From assembly GCA_946612625.1 (NCBI GenBank), contig CAMOEW010000007.1, forward strand, positions 1 through 50,734: a stretch of 50,734 nucleotides of DNA, in the 5' to 3' direction. The notes below the pieces were generated by a model. It was not told the origin of the DNA, made no database searches, and saw only the letters and a list, made by a program, of their open reading frames with translations. Source of the DNA: an uncultured Prevotella sp. GTDB lineage: Bacteria; Bacteroidota; Bacteroidia; Bacteroidales; Bacteroidaceae. Position 1 is the first letter of the stretch. The number at the start of each line of letters is the position of its first letter. The position numbers and the translations under genes were made by a program. Below are positions 19,028 to 28,860 of this stretch, one piece after another.

Positions 19028-19906
19028 TTATTTCGCTATTACCTTACGTGTTTTATCGCCATGTTTAACTACATAGATACCTTTGGCAAGATTCTTGTCT
19101 GCATCGCGCAGTCCCATGTATTTTCCGTCGAGGCTATACACACGTGCCATATCGTCATCGGTAACGGCAGCGATACCCTTAACGCCAAGAGTCTCCTGCT
19201 TCGGAGTTGTCACCTTGATTCCATGAACATAAATTGGATAGCGATTACAATTCTGAAGGCCGAAATAAACGGCATTGTCTGACACGAAGGTAACATCGGT
19301 GTTGTTACCGTTGTTCTGGGTGGCTGCGGTCTCCCACTTGAAGTGACCTGCATTGGAAAGTTTTCCAAATACCGTTGCACGGGTATAAATCACCTTTGTG
19401 CTTCCCGTCCAAGAGTCAGCACCAGCAGGAGAATCATCAATACTCATGTCCTTGCCGGGAGTTAGCATCAACGTGCGACCCATCATACTGTATTCAGAAG
19501 AGAGGTACAGACCGATTGATGAGCATGACGGCAGATTGAGGATTATAACTCCACCATTGGCAGTCATTTGGGCAGAAGAAGGTGCCATAATCACAGCTCC
19601 CTTAATAGCCCCCTCACTGCCAAACTCCGAGTCGGTACCCACACCAATGGCGTCGGCACTGGCTATAGTCTCAGGATAGTCGGGAGTGATGTTGGCAAAT
19701 GCCATCTGCACAACCTTTCCGTTAGGATCCACGGTGTAGTTGTCTTCGTCACACAACCCTACATACTTTGAAATTTTCTCGGCAGTGTCAAACCATAGCC
19801 ATCCGTTGGCATCAACGTCTTCAGTAGGGAAGAGATTAAATGTCTGCGCACCTGCTGTCACGACATATATCAGTGACAGCGAAACTAAAGTAAAGATTTT
19901 CTTCAT
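19028..19906 (-). CDS. Secreted protein of unknown function with sorting-like tail
   Basis: A 292-residue exported protein. The ATG at 19906 is chosen over an in-frame GTG at 19912. The signal peptide covers about residues 1-20 (ends AGAQ). The body is beta-rich with several aromatic and Asn/Thr-rich segments and no catalytic motif I can name. The C-terminus has VYSLDGKYMGL, then KGIYVVKHGDKTRKVIAK, a looser version of the tail on its neighbours. It follows SusD by 44 bases, the place where many SusCD operons encode an extra surface binding lipoprotein. This one lacks a lipobox, so it is more likely periplasmic or T9SS-exported. Confidence 0.75.
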   Translation of the reverse strand: MKKIFTLVSLSLIYVVTAGAQTFNLFPTEDVDANGWLWFDTAEKISKYVGLCDEDNYTVDPNGKVVQMAFANITPDYPETIASADAIGVGTDSEFGSEGAIKGAVIMAPSSAQMTANGGVIILNLPSCSSIGLYLSSEYSMMGRTLMLTPGKDMSIDDSPAGADSWTGSTKVIYTRATVFGKLSNAGHFKWETAATQNNGNNTDVTFVSDNAVYFGLQNCNRYPIYVHGIKVTTPKQETLGVKGIAAVTDDDMARVYSLDGKYMGLRDADKNLAKGIYVVKHGDKTRKVIAK

Positions 19907-19950
19907 AAGCACTATTAATTAAAATTGATAATTCTGAAATTGTAAATTAC

Positions 19951-21696
19951 TTAAACCTCACTCCATCCCGGATTCTGCTCGATTCCTTGATATTTTACTT
20001 CGCTCCAGGGTATAGGAAAGTAGTATTCTTTCTCCAAGAACACCCAGTTGTTGCGTGCACGGCGGTCGAGATTGCTCACGGCATACGTTGTGTTGCCGTT
20101 GCGCACGGTGACAGTCATTTTCTTCAGCGGATTCGTGCTTCCGTTACACTTCTCCATTGCCGTTCCAAGACGAAAGAGATCCCAGTATGTTGTTTCCTCA
20201 AAAGCCATCTCAACACGGCGCTCATTAAGAATCTGGTCTAAGGTAATGCTACCTAATGCGTCCATATGTACGCGCTGACGAATTTGGTTCACTTGTCCAA
20301 GTGCGGTCACTGCATCGCCCAAACGGTAGCACACTTCGGCATAGTCAAGCATAGCCTCTGCCAACCGCCAGATAATGTAGTTCTGCTTGCTGGCGTAAGT
20401 ATCGTTGTTGTCGATGCTCTGACTCTCATCAAGGAACTTAGCCATATAATAGCCCGTCAACGTATAGCCTGCCGATGTGGAAGTTCCATAAGGCTTGAGG
20501 TCTGCTCCCACAACGCCATCCACGGTGCTTATCTCCATCTCATGACCGCGATATGTGCTGCCATTGTATAGAATGTTGGCATAGAAACGGTAGTCGCGGT
20601 TAACATATGGGTTGTTGCTGTCGTAAACATTGCCTCCGCGCATACCATACTCATCCACATGGTTCTGCGTCGGGGTATATACGCAGTAGGTGCCGGTAAA
20701 CGAGGGAGCGGCTGCGAAGCGATCGAGACGATGTCCGAATTTGTTTGAATAATCACCGTCATCGGAATGCTGTACCTCAAATATTGACTCCTGACTGTTC
20801 TTTGTAAGGAAAATCTTGCGATACTCATCGCGGATGCCATCTTGCGTGGTGGCAAAGATGGGAACAAGCGAATAGGCATTGAGGGCAAACAGGGTCTCAT
20901 AAGCAGTCTTTGCCTTCTGCAACATCGCCTGCGACTGATCGTCGGTGAATCCCATGTATGCCTTTTCCCTGTTTTGGAACATCTCACTGGCAGCCCAAAA
21001 ATATGTTTTGGCAATGAGCATCAGCGCAGCTCCCTTTGTTACGCGTCCCACATTAGAACTTGTGTAGCTCTCAGGCAACAGCTGTGCAGCCTTCTGGGCG
21101 TCGTTCACGATAAAGTTCACCATTTCTGGATAGGATGCACGCGGAGTTTTCTCAGGGTTCTCCAGTGGATTGATCACATGGTCGATGAGCAACGACCCTC
21201 CGAATCTCTGCCACAACATATAATAATAGTACGCGCGAAAGAAATACGCCTCGCCCTCGATTCGTGTGCGCTGCTCGGCATTCTGCACGCGGTGCTCGTT
21301 TGCAAAGAATGAGTTGATATACTGTATCTGTGTGTAGTAGTTACTCCATGTATTCTGAGCCCAGGCCGTGATAGTAGTCTCATTAGCCTTCAGTATGTCG
21401 CCATATCCGGAGTTCAGCCAGTCAGCCCTTCCCACGGTTATCTGGTCACCGAACCACGGAAGGAAATATCTCGACAGCGAGCCATAGCCCGACATGGTGA
21501 ACACAAACTGATTGAAGCCGTTGTTCATGTTCCTGTACCACGTGTTCACATACTCGTCAAGAAGCATCGAATTACTCCACATCGATTCCTCGGAAATCTG
21601 GTTCATCGGAGCATCGTCGAACACCTTGTTGCACCCGGTGGTGAGTGGCACCGTCAGTGCCAACATCCCAACTATTATATATTTACATATTTTCAT
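19951..21696 (-). CDS. SusD/RagB family outer-membrane lipoprotein
   Basis: The substrate-binding lipoprotein that caps a SusC channel at the cell surface. The 581-residue protein has a lipoprotein signal with the lipid-accepting cysteine at residue 22 (T-T-G-C). Helical TPR-like segments follow (for example RTRIEGEAYFFRAYYYYMLWQ, a SusD hallmark), and a C-terminal region with LDQILNERRVEMAFEETTYWDLFR, typical of RagB/SusD, is present in shorter form across the family. It starts 25 bases after the SusC stop codon. The ligand cannot be read from sequence; the flanking proteases suggest peptide rather than glycan. Confidence 0.95.
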   Translation of the reverse strand: MKICKYIIVGMLALTVPLTTGCNKVFDDAPMNQISEESMWSNSMLLDEYVNTWYRNMNNGFNQFVFTMSGYGSLSRYFLPWFGDQITVGRADWLNSGYGDILKANETTITAWAQNTWSNYYTQIQYINSFFANEHRVQNAEQRTRIEGEAYFFRAYYYYMLWQRFGGSLLIDHVINPLENPEKTPRASYPEMVNFIVNDAQKAAQLLPESYTSSNVGRVTKGAALMLIAKTYFWAASEMFQNREKAYMGFTDDQSQAMLQKAKTAYETLFALNAYSLVPIFATTQDGIRDEYRKIFLTKNSQESIFEVQHSDDGDYSNKFGHRLDRFAAAPSFTGTYCVYTPTQNHVDEYGMRGGNVYDSNNPYVNRDYRFYANILYNGSTYRGHEMEISTVDGVVGADLKPYGTSTSAGYTLTGYYMAKFLDESQSIDNNDTYASKQNYIIWRLAEAMLDYAEVCYRLGDAVTALGQVNQIRQRVHMDALGSITLDQILNERRVEMAFEETTYWDLFRLGTAMEKCNGSTNPLKKMTVTVRNGNTTYAVSNLDRRARNNWVFLEKEYYFPIPWSEVKYQGIEQNPGWSEV

Positions 21697-21721
21697 CTTC
21701 CCAATTGCCTATTAACAATTT

Positions 21722-24700
21722 TCAAAATCCCAGATTAAGAGTAACGCCATACGACCGCTGTATAGGATAGCCACGACTTGTCTGCTCCGGATCCATATCG
21801 GTGAGGTTGCTGATAGTAAACAGATTGCTACCTTGGAAGGCAATGCTTGCCGATGACAGACGGACGCTCTTCAGCAACTTCTGTGGAAACTGGTAGCCGA
21901 TATTGAGCATCTTCAGGCGGAGGAAGTTGCACGTCTGTACCCAGAATGTCGATGTTTTGCGATTGTTGTCGCTGCTCGACGCGAACTTTATCCTCGGATA
22001 GCTTGCAGTAGGATTTTCGGGTGTCCAAGAATCTTCAAGATGATATTTCTGGAAACGCTGCAACGTACCGTTATCAAGACTATAGTATTCGGGTATGTTC
22101 TTCTTATAGCCTATCTCTCCCTGGAACATCGCGTTGATGAAGAAACCCTTGTACGAGGCTCCTACGCGCAGTGCTACGTCCATGTCTGGATACGACGAAT
22201 TCTTCACGTATATCATGTCGTTGACATCAATCTTGCCGTCGCCGTTCATATCCACGTATTTAATGTCGCCGGGAGCTAACGAGGCATTGCGCTGCCCGTC
22301 CTGGTCGGCCCACGAGTCTATCTCCTCCTGGCTCTGGAAGAGTCCGGCCGACTGATACATCGTCCACACCAAGCTACTATTGCCCACACGTCGCAAATTG
22401 GCGTTCTGAGCGCTCTCGTCGCCGAAGTCGAGATACTTGTCATCGCTCTTCGAGAGCGTGATGCCTACATTGTACTTGAACTTACCGATAGTGTTGCGGT
22501 GATTGATGGTCAAATCCCATCCCCATGCTTTCAGTTCAGAGAAATTCAGGTTCGGCACGTTGCCATTGACTCCCGTGGAGTATGGGTATAGATAGTCAGG
22601 TGCCGACGTAATCTTGTCAGTCTCATATCTGAGAAAGTATTCGTAGGTGACGCTGATGCGCCCGTTCCAGAATCCGAGGTCGATGCCAAAGTTGTAGTCG
22701 TGAGTCTTTCCCCATGTGAGGTCTGGATTAGGGTTACCGTTCAACAGTAGTCCAGGACGATAAGTGCCGCCAATCTGATAACCTGTCCCTGGGGCCTCAA
22801 GATATGACTTCAGATAGGAATAGGCACCAGCCACTCCGTCGTTACCGAGCCACCCTGTGGAGGCACGAAGTTTGGCATTCGACATGACCTTCTGGTTCCA
22901 GTTCCTGAAGAACTTCTCGTTAGAGATTACCCATGCAGCTGAGAATGAGGGAAAGAATCCCCAGCGTTTCTCGGGAGAGAAGTTATTGGAGCCATCAACG
23001 CGGAAACTGAACTCGAAGAAATAACGGCTGTCGAATCCGTAGTTTAGACGACCGATGAACGACGCACGTTGTGTTTTTGTCTCAGTTCCCGTTAGAGTCA
23101 TATCAGAGAGTGCCGTCCCCATCGTCTCGGGGTAGATACCTTTGTCGAGATTCGCTCCTTGCATGTATATGGTATGGCTTCGTTGGAAGTTGCCAACGAA
23201 CGTACCGCCAACATCATGTTTGTCGGCGAAGATATGCTTATAGTTTAGTCCGAACTCATATAGTTGGCTCTCGTAAGACTGGTCATATTGTGTCAGCGAC
23301 ACCTTTGCCGTCGGATATACTGAGTTGGGGTCTTCGGCAAACGTATTTGTAACGGCATCATAAGTATAGAGCGTTACTGGTTTATCGAAGGTCTTCTTCA
23401 CCTGCGAGTTGTCATCGAACGTGCCGCGAACATATGCGCTCAATCCCACTACCCAAGGAATCTCCCAGTTCAGGTTGGCAGTGATGGTATTCATTTTATA
23501 ATTGTCCTGGCGATAGCCTCCAAGTCCATAGACATTGATAAGAGGATTGCTGCCGTCAGCACTTGCCAGACTACCGTCGGTGAACTGCAGCACCTGTAGC
23601 GGTGAATAGCTATAGGCGGCATTGATGGTGGTATTGCTGCTGTTCTTTGCCTTTGTGCGTGAGCCGTTGACATCCACTGAGAGCACCAGTCCTCTGGTAA
23701 GCGTAGCGTCTATTTTCGCCATGTAGTTAAGTCTCTGTCGCCCTACCCCACTATAGATACCTTTAGTGTCAGCATATCCAAACGATAGATAGTATTTTAT
23801 CGACTTCGAGCCACCACTGGCACTCAGGCTGTGAGTTGTTGACCATCCTGTTTTGTCAAGATAGTTGAGCATGTTCTCATTGCCATACACATTTGGATTA
23901 GTGTGCCAGCGAATCTGTTCCAGCTGTTCTTCGGTATAGGGATTGTATGTAGTGGCAGAATTCTCGATAGCTCTGTTCCTGAGCAGCGCAAACTCGTAGG
24001 CATCAAGGAACTCTGGCAGATGGGTAGCTTCCTGGATATTGAACTGTCCGCGGTAGTTGATTTTCACCTTTTGATCACCCTGCGCTCGCTTTGTCTGCAC
24101 GAGAATCACTCCGTTGGCAGCACGTGCACCATAAACAGAAGCTGCAGCAGCATCCTTGAGCACAGTGACACTCTCAATATCGTCAGGATTAAGGTCGGAG
24201 AGACGCGTCTCGCCGTCGCTGGTGTTCGTTCCGAATCGCGGTACACCGTCAATCACAAGCAGAGGTGCCGAGTTGATGCCTCGTATATGTATGTCCGACT
24301 CACGCGCCACACTGGGGTCGCCGGTGGACTGCATCACCTGCAGTCCGGCCACCTGTCCTGTCAGTGCCTGATCCAGATTGGTAGTAGGCATCATCAACAG
24401 GTCTTCGGCCTTAATGGTCTCAACGCTTCCCGTAATTGCCACCTTCTTCTGTATGCCGTATCCCACAACGACCATCTCGTCGAGATGCTGTGCATCGTCT
24501 TCCATCTTTACTTCAATATTGTCTGCTCCTGCTACCACCTCACTTTCTTTCATCTTATATCCGATGAATGACACCACAACCTTCGTAGCACCTTCCTTGC
24601 GCGGCAACTGGAAATTGCCGTTGACATCGGTGATAGTTCCTGTCTTCTCTCCATACCATCTCACCTGTGCTCCTATGAGTGGTTCGCCTCCAGGGTCAAG

Positions 24701-24799
24701 CACACGCCCTTTGAGCACCGCTCCGCTTTGTGCGAGGCTTGTCATGGAGAACACCAGCATTGAGAGCAACAGTATGCAGAACACCTTTAGTTTCATCAT
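21722..24799 (-). CDS. SusC/RagA family TonB-linked outer-membrane protein
   Basis: A 1025-residue TonB-dependent transporter that imports substrate delivered by its SusD partner. After the signal peptide (about 1-23) comes a carboxypeptidase-like regulatory domain (about 28-102, with GRVLDPGGEPLIGAQV). The SusC signature VVVGYGIQKK is near 110-120, the plug domain contains DAAAASVYGARAANGVI, and the rest is the 22-strand barrel ending in YGVTLNLGF. No separate STN domain is seen. The gene starts 11 bases after the stop of the upstream zinc protease, so the protease, SusC and SusD are very likely on one transcript. Confidence 0.96.
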   Translation of the reverse strand: MMKLKVFCILLLSMLVFSMTSLAQSGAVLKGRVLDPGGEPLIGAQVRWYGEKTGTITDVNGNFQLPRKEGATKVVVSFIGYKMKESEVVAGADNIEVKMEDDAQHLDEMVVVGYGIQKKVAITGSVETIKAEDLLMMPTTNLDQALTGQVAGLQVMQSTGDPSVARESDIHIRGINSAPLLVIDGVPRFGTNTSDGETRLSDLNPDDIESVTVLKDAAAASVYGARAANGVILVQTKRAQGDQKVKINYRGQFNIQEATHLPEFLDAYEFALLRNRAIENSATTYNPYTEEQLEQIRWHTNPNVYGNENMLNYLDKTGWSTTHSLSASGGSKSIKYYLSFGYADTKGIYSGVGRQRLNYMAKIDATLTRGLVLSVDVNGSRTKAKNSSNTTINAAYSYSPLQVLQFTDGSLASADGSNPLINVYGLGGYRQDNYKMNTITANLNWEIPWVVGLSAYVRGTFDDNSQVKKTFDKPVTLYTYDAVTNTFAEDPNSVYPTAKVSLTQYDQSYESQLYEFGLNYKHIFADKHDVGGTFVGNFQRSHTIYMQGANLDKGIYPETMGTALSDMTLTGTETKTQRASFIGRLNYGFDSRYFFEFSFRVDGSNNFSPEKRWGFFPSFSAAWVISNEKFFRNWNQKVMSNAKLRASTGWLGNDGVAGAYSYLKSYLEAPGTGYQIGGTYRPGLLLNGNPNPDLTWGKTHDYNFGIDLGFWNGRISVTYEYFLRYETDKITSAPDYLYPYSTGVNGNVPNLNFSELKAWGWDLTINHRNTIGKFKYNVGITLSKSDDKYLDFGDESAQNANLRRVGNSSLVWTMYQSAGLFQSQEEIDSWADQDGQRNASLAPGDIKYVDMNGDGKIDVNDMIYVKNSSYPDMDVALRVGASYKGFFINAMFQGEIGYKKNIPEYYSLDNGTLQRFQKYHLEDSWTPENPTASYPRIKFASSSDNNRKTSTFWVQTCNFLRLKMLNIGYQFPQKLLKSVRLSSASIAFQGSNLFTISNLTDMDPEQTSRGYPIQRSYGVTLNLGF

Positions 24800-24810
24800 A
24801 ACATTAATGA

Positions 24811-27348
24811 TTATTTGTTTGATAGTACTTTCTCTATTTTCATTATCTCATAGTCGTAGAAGTCCCGTGTGGTGCCGGTAGCCGCATTACGGTAGATTTT
24901 GTATTTTGCCAACACTGCCTTCAGTCTGCTGAGCATCAGAGCCCCAAGCTGCTCCTTCGAGAGCGACGACACTCCGAAGTTGATGCGTGCGAAATCGGTG
25001 GAGTAGCCGCAGAAGTCATCACAACGGTCTTCGTCGAGCGATGACGACGATGTTGTAGAAGCTGTTTTTGCCGCTATTCCTGAATTGCGTATCATGAAGT
25101 CGATGGCAGCTGTCTCTATCTGCTCTTCAGCCACAGAGATTCTGCCAGCCGACGGCGCCTTGAAGATGGCATTCGTTACGTCGTTCAGGTATGCCGACAC
25201 CTGATAGTTTGCCGTCGCATCCATCAGCCCTCCTTCCTGTATGCGGTAGAGCACTGAGCCGTTGAGCATGCTCGTAACAATCTGAGTGCGCAACTTGCTA
25301 TTGAGGTCGAGGTCAATTTCTAGCTTACCCATCAGTCGCTTAGGCAGAAGCCAATCGTCGCACGTCCTCACCTGCGCCAACAGCCACTCGAAAGCCCGTC
25401 GCGTCTGTACCTTATTTATATAGTGTTTGCCCGACGGCTTGTCATCGCCCTGACGGATCTCTTCGAAGCGGAACCCTCCAAGATAGGGAGTGACATGCTT
25501 TACATAACGGTTATATTGCTTCAGTATCTCGCGATACACATTGTCGATATTGTCATAACGCTCACCTTTATCCATAAGCCATGTGTCGAAATTCTGCATG
25601 AGTATCTTCAGGTTGCTGATACCATAGTCAGATGCCTTGATATGGTCGTTACCGAGGTCTTCAGTCTGGTCGGTGGGGTCAATGGTACTGAAAAGTTGCT
25701 GTGCTCCAAACTCATACATCGCGTCGGCCGCCTTCTCGTCAATCCATTCGTCGAGAGTAGGCTTCTCATCCTCCGGACTTTTAGCACCCTGAATTAGCCG
25801 GTAGCCCCAATTGATGGCATATAGGTCATATACGCCAATCTCCGGTGGAGTCAGCTTCACACCACGTTCCATATCGCCGGGCTGCGCCACATAGTTATTA
25901 CGAGCATAGTCCATGATGCTCGGCGTGGTGCCATACTTCTGCGTGAACAGTGGGTCACGCAACTTCTCTACAGGGAACGAATAGCTGGCTCCCATGTTGT
26001 GCATCAGTCCGAGAGTATGCCCCACTTCATGTGAGGCAGCATATTTGAACGATTCGCACATCACGTCGTCGTCGAACTTCAGTTTTCTTACCCTTGCATC
26101 GACGGCTCCTGTCTGCACGAAGCGCCAGTTATGCAACAGCGACACAATATTGTGATACCATATCACATCGGCTGCCAGAATCTCGCCCGTGCGAGGATCA
26201 ATATAACTTGGACCCATGGCGTTGGCCGTAGAAGTTGCTACATAGCGGAAGCAGTTGTAGCGCATGTCGTCGGGGTCGAAAAGCGAGTCGTTCTTAGGAT
26301 AGTCGAGTGCCTTTATAACATTCTTGAAGCCAGCCGTCGCGAATGCCTTGTTCCACACCTCGATACCTTCCTTGATTGTAGAGCGCCATTTGTCTGGAAA
26401 AGCGGAATCGACATAGAATACAATCTGTTTCTTCGGTTCCACCAGCTCACCAGCAAAATAGCGGTCGCGATCTTCATCCTTCGGCTCTATACGCCAGCGG
26501 TTGATGTATGTCTTTTGCTTGATGCGGTCGGCATCGCTTGAGTATATATCCTTGTCGATGGAAAAGAATCCCACACGGTTGTCTTGCAGTCGCATTGGCA
26601 TCGGATCGTCGGGCAGCACACACAGTGAACGGCGCACCCTTACTGAATAGGGTTTGGGCAATACTCCTGTTATCTGATAAGTGAGTAGCGATGCCACTTC
26701 AATATTTTTCTCAAAAGCCTTCACAAGACTTATTCCCGAGGCCTCTGACTGAAACGTGCCCTTTAGTTTACTGTCGCTGCCAAGCAGCTTGCCAATCGGA
26801 CTGGTGTCCTTCATCGGGCTTATACACTTTTCGTTGGATGCATAAAAAGCAGTGACATCGATAACCAGACTGCTACCGTCCTTGGCGGCGACCTTAAATC
26901 CTTTAATCACTGGTTCCATATTGTTACGCTTGAACGACGGATAGATAGGATCGCTCACTGATGCCACCTCAAGATTCCTTACCTGGTGCATATAAACAAC
27001 ACGACCGTCGGTGCTGAACCTTACGAGCATTGGAGTAACATTCATCTGCCCTGCCACGTAGTCGTCGCCGTCACTCGTCGAGGTGATTCGACTGGCAAGC
27101 ATGTATGTATTCCCAAAAGCCTTTTCTGGGATAGAGAAGTAAAGTTTGCCGGTCTTCTCGTTGAAATATACGGTAAAAAGACCTTTCTTCACCGTAGCAT
27201 CCTTTTTTATACGTGTAAGGTCACTATTAACAGAGTCTTTTTTTGCCAATAGTGAAGAGAGTTGCGTCTTTTTCTTCTTTGCTGAAACATCGTTAGAAAA
27301 GATGCCTGACACAGCAACACATATTATTACAATCAGTAGCTTTCTCAT
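24811..27348 (-). CDS. Zinc-dependent metalloprotease with DUF5117/DUF5118-type domains
   Basis: An exported protease of 845 residues with an N-terminal signal peptide (about 1-22). The first half matches the DUF5118-DUF5117 layout seen in Bacteroidota zinc proteases. The catalytic motif HEVGHTLGLMH lies at about residues 435-445, an extended HExxHxxGxxH site as in metzincins, followed by a MDYARNNYVAQPGD segment that supplies a Met-turn-like M-D-Y. The C-terminal 300 residues are the conserved DUF4953-like region. It is the first gene of the SusCD operon, and a good promoter -7 element lies just upstream. No shared sorting tail is present. Confidence 0.9.
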   Translation of the reverse strand: MRKLLIVIICVAVSGIFSNDVSAKKKKTQLSSLLAKKDSVNSDLTRIKKDATVKKGLFTVYFNEKTGKLYFSIPEKAFGNTYMLASRITSTSDGDDYVAGQMNVTPMLVRFSTDGRVVYMHQVRNLEVASVSDPIYPSFKRNNMEPVIKGFKVAAKDGSSLVIDVTAFYASNEKCISPMKDTSPIGKLLGSDSKLKGTFQSEASGISLVKAFEKNIEVASLLTYQITGVLPKPYSVRVRRSLCVLPDDPMPMRLQDNRVGFFSIDKDIYSSDADRIKQKTYINRWRIEPKDEDRDRYFAGELVEPKKQIVFYVDSAFPDKWRSTIKEGIEVWNKAFATAGFKNVIKALDYPKNDSLFDPDDMRYNCFRYVATSTANAMGPSYIDPRTGEILAADVIWYHNIVSLLHNWRFVQTGAVDARVRKLKFDDDVMCESFKYAASHEVGHTLGLMHNMGASYSFPVEKLRDPLFTQKYGTTPSIMDYARNNYVAQPGDMERGVKLTPPEIGVYDLYAINWGYRLIQGAKSPEDEKPTLDEWIDEKAADAMYEFGAQQLFSTIDPTDQTEDLGNDHIKASDYGISNLKILMQNFDTWLMDKGERYDNIDNVYREILKQYNRYVKHVTPYLGGFRFEEIRQGDDKPSGKHYINKVQTRRAFEWLLAQVRTCDDWLLPKRLMGKLEIDLDLNSKLRTQIVTSMLNGSVLYRIQEGGLMDATANYQVSAYLNDVTNAIFKAPSAGRISVAEEQIETAAIDFMIRNSGIAAKTASTTSSSSLDEDRCDDFCGYSTDFARINFGVSSLSKEQLGALMLSRLKAVLAKYKIYRNAATGTTRDFYDYEIMKIEKVLSNK

Positions 27349-27367
27349 ATTTTTTACAATTTGTCTG

Positions 27368-27375
27368 CAAAGGTA
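27368..27375 (-). promoter_or_regulatory. -7 element for the protease-SusCD operon
   Basis: Reads TACCTTTG on the minus strand, 19 bases before the ATG at 27348. It is the only convincing promoter element seen upstream of any gene in the six-gene operon. Confidence 0.6.
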
Positions 27376-27490
27376 TGGAAAAAAAACAAATTTAAAGCCT
27401 TTTTGCTTGTTTTTTTTATCTTTTCTACTGAATATTTCTCCCCAATTTTATCATCCGAGGGTCATCATCCAATAGGAGTGTTGCCGTGAG

Positions 27491-28738
27491 CTATGGACAG
27501 CAGAGAGCCTCGCACACCTTATCTTGGAATGCGCGTGCTCGAGCCGCATTGAGCACTCCTTGATTGAGAATGGCAAATGCCAACATATGACCGTTGGCAG
27601 CACGACAATAACCGGCAAGTGAGATTACTCCCGTCAGCGTACCGGTTTTTGCATGAACATTGTCGAAGGCATGGCTCTTGCGCATTCGCTTCGCTAATGT
27701 GCCATCGACGCCGGCAATAGGGAGCGAAGGATAGAGGTGAATGAAGATTTCGCTGTTGCGATAAGCATGGCGCAGCAGAGCCACGAGTAGCTGTGCCGAC
27801 ACATAGTTGTAAAGCGACAGCCCGCTACCGTCGGCCAGACGGTAGTCGAGAGCCCGCAGTCCGATGCGGTTGATAAGCTTCTGCATGTGAGTCTTGGCAT
27901 GCTTGTACGATGCCTTCATACGACCGTTCTGTGCTGCTATCTGATATGCCATCGACTCAGCATATAGGTTCTTACTGTCCTTCATCATCGGCATGAGCAC
28001 CTGGTCGAGGGTATGCGTGCGAGTGCAGAGGGCATATGTTCCAACTGGAATCGTCCCTATGGTATCGACAGCCTCATCAACACAGATGCCTGCTTCGGCG
28101 AGGCGAGTCTTCAGTGTAGCCACAAAAATATCCTCACGTCCCACGAGCAATGGCGACAGCACGTAGTTGTCATCGTCCCAACACCACCCCTCACCGTACC
28201 GCAGGGTATCTTTCATCGACTTGTCGGCAACGATATATCCTCTGATGGTGTCGATTTCCATCCCCACGATACTCTCCACGAAAGCGTTCATGTCGTCGTT
28301 ATTGAACAGCGGGTCCATACCACCCACGCAATAAATATTACCGATAAGAGTGCGTTCGGCTATCGTGCCGTCGTAATATAAAGATGTGTTGAACCGGTAG
28401 TCGCCGCCGAGATTGTCAAGAGCAGTGATGGCGGTGATGAGTTTCATCGTCGATGCAGGCCGCAGGGTCTGGCGGCTGTTCGCGGCGAACACCGTGCTGT
28501 CGGCATCAAGATCGAAAACCATCAGCCCCAATTGCGAGATTTCCAACAACGGTTCGCGCATTAACTTGTCCAGCCTCACCTGGATGTTCTGCGGATATGC
28601 GAGTTCCTGTTCCGTCGAATCGGCAGCAAGCGAGTCGGCAGCGAGTGTATCGTCAGCAATGCTGTCGGTTATTTCCGTCTGTGCCACGACACCAAGGCAC
28701 AGCAGTGTAAATATGGCTGTAATAAATGTCTTTTTCAT
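27491..28738 (-). CDS. dacB: D-alanyl-D-alanine carboxypeptidase/endopeptidase (PBP4, peptidase S13)
   Basis: A periplasmic penicillin-binding protein that trims or cleaves peptidoglycan cross-links. The 415-residue protein has a signal peptide (about 1-20), then an Asp/Ala/Ser-rich linker with repeated D-S-(I/L)-A-A-D units (residues 25-43). The catalytic S-T-M-K tetrad is at 96-99, the serine-x-asparagine element is in DGSGLSLYNYVS, and the KTG triad HAKTGTLTG is near 364. It is somewhat shorter than E. coli PBP4, as is common in Bacteroidota. It is transcribed divergently from nadB. Confidence 0.93.
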   Translation of the reverse strand: MKKTFITAIFTLLCLGVVAQTEITDSIADDTLAADSLAADSTEQELAYPQNIQVRLDKLMREPLLEISQLGLMVFDLDADSTVFAANSRQTLRPASTMKLITAITALDNLGGDYRFNTSLYYDGTIAERTLIGNIYCVGGMDPLFNNDDMNAFVESIVGMEIDTIRGYIVADKSMKDTLRYGEGWCWDDDNYVLSPLLVGREDIFVATLKTRLAEAGICVDEAVDTIGTIPVGTYALCTRTHTLDQVLMPMMKDSKNLYAESMAYQIAAQNGRMKASYKHAKTHMQKLINRIGLRALDYRLADGSGLSLYNYVSAQLLVALLRHAYRNSEIFIHLYPSLPIAGVDGTLAKRMRKSHAFDNVHAKTGTLTGVISLAGYCRAANGHMLAFAILNQGVLNAARARAFQDKVCEALCCP

Positions 28739-28748
28739 TTTCGTAAGG

Positions 28749-28756
28749 CAAAGGTA
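28749..28756 (-). promoter_or_regulatory. -7 element for the PBP4 gene
   Basis: Reads TACCTTTG on the minus strand, ten bases before the ATG at 28738, giving a very short leader. Confidence 0.5.
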
Positions 28757-28805
28757 CTACAAAAAAGCGTCAAAACGAAAAAAACACGTGATATTTTATA
28801 TAAAA

Positions 28806-28837
28806 TTTGGCAGTTTAATAAAATTGTAATAACTTTG
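28806..28837 (+). promoter_or_regulatory. nadB promoter with -33 and -7 elements
   Basis: TTTG at 28806-28809 and TAACTTTG at 28830-28837, separated by 20 bases, a full Bacteroidota-type promoter. It decides the nadB start: a TTG at 28843 is too close to the promoter, so the ATG at 28861 is used. Confidence 0.7.
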
Positions 28838-28860
28838 CACGGTTGAAAACATCTTATTTT

